In this document: positions 58,950 through 64,000 of the stretch, in pieces | Layout of the letters: every line of letters begins with the position of its first letter | How positions within the stretch are numbered: the first letter of the stretch is position 1 | Source: Triplophysa rosa | Taxonomy: Eukaryota; Chordata; Actinopteri; Cypriniformes; Nemacheilidae | Assembly: GCF_024868665.1 (NCBI RefSeq) | Contig: NC_079906.1 | Span: 10,302,833 to 10,366,832, forward strand | Reading direction: 5' to 3' | Length of the DNA stretch: 64,000 nucleotides | Notes under the pieces: generated by a model | What the model saw: the letters and a program-made list of their open reading frames with translations, nothing else | Told to the model about the DNA's origin: nothing | Database searches by the model: none | Made by a program: the position numbers and the translations under genes

Positions 58950-61900
58950 AAATTGCAGTTTCAACAGCTATGGACTGTTTATTTCTTTGTGAAGTAAAAA
59001 TGTTATATTGTGTACAGTCACATTTACAGAAATGCATGCTCTCTGGATCATGTAATGTGCCATGGTTAATAGGCACTGAAAGCTATCATCACTGTCTCTA
59101 ATTACACATGCACACTGTTGTGTAATAGCACACTAGGAAACTCACTACTATCTGAACAGCCACATCCTGATTTCATCATGTTTTTACTGTGTGGCAAAAG
59201 TGTTTTAAAACTATTTATAACCACTGCAGCTGTGTTGGCACTAATGGCTATGGAAGAAAAAGCAAATTTCATTTGACTGTCTGTTTGCACTGAAGTCTAG
59301 TTTCCTAAATGACCTTTAGTTACTGAAACATTTAAAACTGTGTATTTGTGCGTTCATCTGCTATAACCAAACAACCTTTCAAACAAGGAGGCTATTGGGC
59401 ATTCATCCATGTAGCATCCTAACAATAATACTTTCTGAGCGCTTGCAAATTTTCGATGAATTCCTTTTATAAGACTGCAACAGTTATGCATTTCTGCAGG
59501 TTTGCTGTTGAAAGTGACAGAATGATAAATGGGCGGTGGGATGTGAGTGGAAATGGTGCCTGTGTATGTTGCGCTGATAAGATGGGACAATTTCAGTAAA
59601 ACCAATGCACTGCATTTGGGGTAATGTCCCAAAAATAGTAACTCTAGTCTTTAATGTGTGGGTCTTACAATATTTAAGCACCAGCATCACATTGATAATA
59701 TAATTGAAATGTGATTTTAAGGACATTCATAGTAAACAATAATTTTGTTACAGGTACACAAAATAAGACTTAATGTCAATTTTTTTGTAATTGAATCCGT
59801 TGTCCTGAAAATGTGTGATCATAATGAATTGTATTGGGATGCAGTGGGTGGTTTACAGCGCAGGGGTTCATAACAATTTATGCAACTCTCTAATATGCAG
59901 CATCATTACGTTTCATAAATCCAGCGACTGCCAGCCAAACTCATCAGCCCTCCACGATGTACGGTGTGGGTGAGAGTGTGAGTAGAGGAGATAAATGGAG
60001 ATTTTTCTCTCTCTGAAAGGCAGACGGGTCTGACAGTATTTCTCTGTATTTAAATGAATACTCACCGTACTTCCATGCTCTCACCACCCTGCGTTCATCC
60101 ATAAACTGAGTTTACTTGGTCTCCATGGAGAGCTGCCCTCAGCATGCCATTTCTCAGCCCTCTGAAATAAAAAACACTATGAAAAATCTACACTGCAATT
60201 TTTGGCATTTGCGTAGATGAGGTAACCATGGCTACAGTCATCCAAGCCATGCTTCATCGGAAAGTGTGAGATTGTGTATTGTCTAGATTCAATTCATTTG
60301 ATTGTTTTGACCCTTAAAGGCAGTAATGTAGAAAAATACATTGTCTAAAAATGTTATATAATTCATTAGCATCTTCAAAGGCCGGCTTTTCTTTCATCCT
60401 CTGCAGCTTAGTCAATATTACCCGGCTTAAATCAGATATGAGGTGCTTAAATCAGATTTGGCACAAAAGAGAACTCCAAAGGAGTAAGAGCAGGATGCCA
60501 AAAACACATGGCCAAGCTCTAGGTGGAAGAGAGGGAAGGGCTCTCACCACAGCCAGTTTTGCATGAACGGATGAAGGAATAAGAAAACAATCACAGCCTC
60601 TGTCCATGTGCCAAGAACCCTGGCAAGATATTTCACCAGGCATCACCAAGCATCACCAGAGACAGAGGTGGCTTTCATTAACACTGCTGCAAATTCTGAA
60701 GCTTCAGTAGCTCCTAAATCTTTCGGGGAAGGTTTATTGGCTAACCAAGTTTCCTGACAACCACAAAATAAAAAATAGGATCATTATGTGGATTCCTAAC
60801 AAACGTTTTTGTATACACATTTTGATCTGATGTCCCAGGCTTTCTCTCACACGTTCCCACTTTACTCTGCTGTGGATTGGGGAAGTATCATCAAATTTAA
60901 ATAAAACATGCTGTGTACAGCACGCTGCTTATTCAGCATGAACAGTAAATTGGGTTATTAAGCATAGCTTTATGATGTCAAATTGAACTACAATATAATC
61001 TTATTTAAAAAATAACTTTTTTGTAAAGAGGGAACTTAAGATTTGTTCTTTCACTGCATTTACAGAGGGTAGTCATTAGCAAATGCCCTTGTGATGTGGG
61101 CACCCATCAAGGGCTTTTCTTAAAGAAAAAGCTTAACATAAGGGTAACTAATAATAATGATTTATGTCAAAGAAAAATCACGAAATATGGAGATACGAGG
61201 TTTCAGAAGGACAGCAGAAATATGTAAAACTCATAATTAGACACTTTTCACAAAGCAAAACATTTATACAGGTCTGTTCTCTTGTACAGCTGTTATGCAA
61301 CCAAGGGATTGCTTGTAAATGACTGTAATTACAGTTCTTGTAAGAAGAACAGAGCTGACGTCTGATTATTAGATCAAACAAATGCTGAATGTGTATTACA
61401 TTATGAATCATGTTAAGGTTGTTTGAACGTACAGTAGGAGTACAAGTTTGATTAAACGCTACATGACCTACATACATATTCATCAGTATATAAAATGGAA
61501 CAATGTATCAAAAAATCAAACTTTATAATATGGTGACTCACAATACAATGCCCACACATTTTGGATTATCAAAATAATGCACTTTTAGCTCCCAAACAGG
61601 TATCATTTACAATCAGATATTGTATTTACAAATAAGAATTATGTATCAATCAGTTCAGCTTAGTTCAAATAGCCATGCACTTTGTTTGCAACACTTTAAT
61701 TGTGTTTACTTAATTGTTCCACTGGTGTACAGGACTCTTATCAATAAGAGCAGGATTTGCAGCCAAGCCATTGATCTCACTTTTCCTTATAAGAGTCTCT
61801 GGAGCAGCTGAGACACCTGCTAGCACACAGGGTCTAATGATGGACGGCCTCTAATGTCTGTGGGCTTCTTGGAAGGAGCTGCATCATTCATTGCCTTCAA

Positions 61901-62760
61901 AGATCAAAGTGCCGGGCCTGTAGCTGAGCCTCTCTTCATGGCTCTGTGGCTGGGCCCTGGGTTCCCACACCTTGTGGAAATGGCTCCTATCACGCTGCAT
62001 CATTTCAAACCCATATGGGAGCAGACAGATGGTAGGCAGGCTAAACCAATGGGAAGCTGGGTTGCCATGCCAATAACATCGATGGGCTCTTACTAACAGA
62101 GGAGGACAGAGACACAGCTTGCAATATGTACGGTATAGTGTGCTTTATTATTCTGTATAAAATGTTATGAATATTTATATGGAGCGCAATAGTGGCTGTT
62201 TTCAGCAAACAGGTTTCCCAAATATTTTTCCATTTTAAATATTCTAAAATAAAGTCTTAAACCAAGCCTTTCAAATGAATCGCAGCATTCTAGCACAGCA
62301 TTGCACTCTATGTACCTCTATCACAATCTACTGTTAAACAGGGTTAAAACAGTTTTAAAGATGTTAAAGAGTGATAGAGAAAGAACTAAGCTGATGACTC
62401 ACAACTAGCTCAAGACAAGACAAAAGAAATGCAGACAATCATGCATTTTTCATTACGGACTATTGAAGCTATTCAAGCAACTTTGCCTCCCAATAAATTC
62501 TTCAGTCACCTTTAAAAGCCTTTAAATCTTCCATGACCTTTCCTACTATCTCTACTGCTATAGGCTGTGGTGAACATGGCAGTCCTGAGCTCAGCACTGT
62601 TCTCTCTGCCAATTCATCTTTCTTGCGCTACTCTAAAGATACCACTTCCACCGACACTGTCATGTGATCTTACTGGCGACACATTACTGTAATGAGTCTG
62701 CTATCAGCAGGACAGACATAAATTCAGCTTTGGACAAAGGGAAGAGGCCCACCAGTACGG

Positions 62761-62804
<44 letters not shown>

Positions 62805-64000
62805 CTGGCTAAGGGCCTGATCATTCACTTGACTGAAGCAATGATATGAAGAGTTATATATCTCACTCAGATGTTATGGCCCTGCAGACCAGAAAGGTAA
62901 ATGAACATACAAAACTGCAAAACAAAAGGAGCTGTGAGCAAGCACTGTGATTCTGTGAAGCATTATGAATCATGTTTCAGTCTTTTGCATATTGCAGCAA
63001 ATCTTTTTTAAGCTATACCACAAATTTACTGTTGAACTGATTAGACTTGACAAAACTTGGAAAATGTTTTTATGCTGAATATTAAAACTCAAAGGACATA
63101 TTTTAAAGGATCCCTTAATTGTAGTAACTGCTAACATGTCTAGATAGGAAATACAACAAGAAGCGTGGCAAATAAATACAACATCATCTTGCTACACAAT
63201 GCTTTCTCTGTCCTCTTCTTTTATTATGTACACCCGAACGCAGCATAATGGTGACGCAGTCTTTTCATTGTACGACAGCGTCAGAAAGAACCTTTGAAAC
63301 AGAACAGAGCTGAGTCACACATTAGTACACAAGCTCTACACAGCCTGGGAGATAAATAGATGACTAGAAACAAAATAATTATGTCAGCTGTCAGCATCAC
63401 TGTAAATGCTATGACTGATAGTGCTCAGCAAATACAGAGTTGCTGTTGTCACAGCATTAGAAATAAATTGAGATGCTCTAGAAAGGCAGTTCTTTGCACT
63501 GCCGGTGCAATTACACGCATGTCAGTCAATTTAAAGTTGTAAGATGGACATAAGTGAGATATGAAGGTTGTGCTCTTTGGAAAATGAAGACATGGATTTA
63601 CAGCTACAATAATCCTATTTAACTAACCTACAAGTCTAGGCTCGCATGATTTGTTCCCATGCCTCACACTACAAAAACATGTGATTTTACTAATAGTCTA
63701 GTGAGGTGGTCTCATACAGTGCCAGTGCCACTGATACAATACAAAATTCCGTTGTTGTCATGATTGATTAAATAGCTTGCAAAATCAGGCATTAATCAAA
63801 CTTAATGAGAGATTGATTTCATGCATGTCTCATTTAATCTCATAATACTTTACTTTGGCATTTCACACTTCCATTTAGGCTGCAAGCAATGGGTTTTTAG
63901 AAAAGCCTAAGATCCAAAGTTGAAGTAAGGTTGCACTCTAAAATCATTATGAAACCATATGTCTTAAGGGTTCTTAGATAGCTTATTTTCAATGTAATCA
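58950..64000. other. Intergenic stretch at right edge
   Basis: No coding exon was convincingly identified. A (GA)n microsatellite lies at about 62764-62802. A 37-bp ATG-to-donor segment at 60066-60102 (minus) was considered and set aside. Confidence 0.4.

Noticed and set aside
60066..60102. Minus-strand ATG exon (MDERRVVRAWKY) ending in a perfect GTGAGT donor
   Set aside because: Only 12 codons, no recognised family, no downstream exon found; donors of this quality occur by chance.
61854..62096. 80-codon plus-strand frame near the right edge
   Set aside because: No recognisable domain and no splice context; may be a conserved noncoding stretch but nothing supports coding.

Overview
The window is nuclear DNA of a ray-finned fish, most likely a cyprinid. 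It holds multi-exon vertebrate genes with GT-AG introns, is AT-rich between genes, and is densely seeded with the short palindromic transposons, tRNA-derived SINEs and DIRS elements typical of carp and zebrafish relatives. There is no operon, CRISPR array or bacterial feature. All gene models below were built by hand from splice sites, reading phase and remembered family sequences; no alignment was run.

Layout. 1-4365 (minus): 5' part of snrnp200, the Brr2 helicase of the U5 snRNP, 14 exons, running off the left edge. 6026-13010 (minus): slc20a1, the sodium/phosphate cotransporter PiT-1, ten coding exons plus a probable untranslated first exon under a TATA box. 15041-21632: a decayed DIRS-type tyrosine-recombinase retroelement (minus) whose gag is interrupted by the 3' part of a Ty3/gypsy element (plus). 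21633-28700: intergenic, with palindromic elements and a SINE. 28930-32883 (minus): a vgll4-type TEAD cofactor gene with two Tondu motifs, five exons. 33000-38900: a long spacer holding a 73-bp LINE patch inside a palindromic element and a strong RE1/NRSE silencer match. 38911-51782 (plus): syn1, synapsin I, 13 coding exons, 667 codons, with a likely 3' UTR of about 3.5 kb ending near 55260. 55300-64000: no recognisable gene, several inverted-repeat elements.

The genes are independent units (splicing, phosphate transport, Hippo/TEAD transcription control, synaptic vesicle control) and do not form a pathway. vgll4 and synapsin genes are also neighbours elsewhere in vertebrates (VGLL4 and SYN2 in human), so that pair is probably an old paralogous block; snrnp200 and slc20a1 belong to a different human chromosome (2), and the nested retroelements lie between the two blocks.

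The most notable signals are the RE1 upstream of syn1, a LINE reverse-transcriptase fragment with perfect 11-bp target duplications, a large group of TTAA-flanked non-autonomous transposons (some nested in a syn1 intron), a near-perfect hairpin in a vgll4-like intron, and the apparent absence of a TIMP gene from the synapsin introns. I found no convincing sign of an entirely new biological system.
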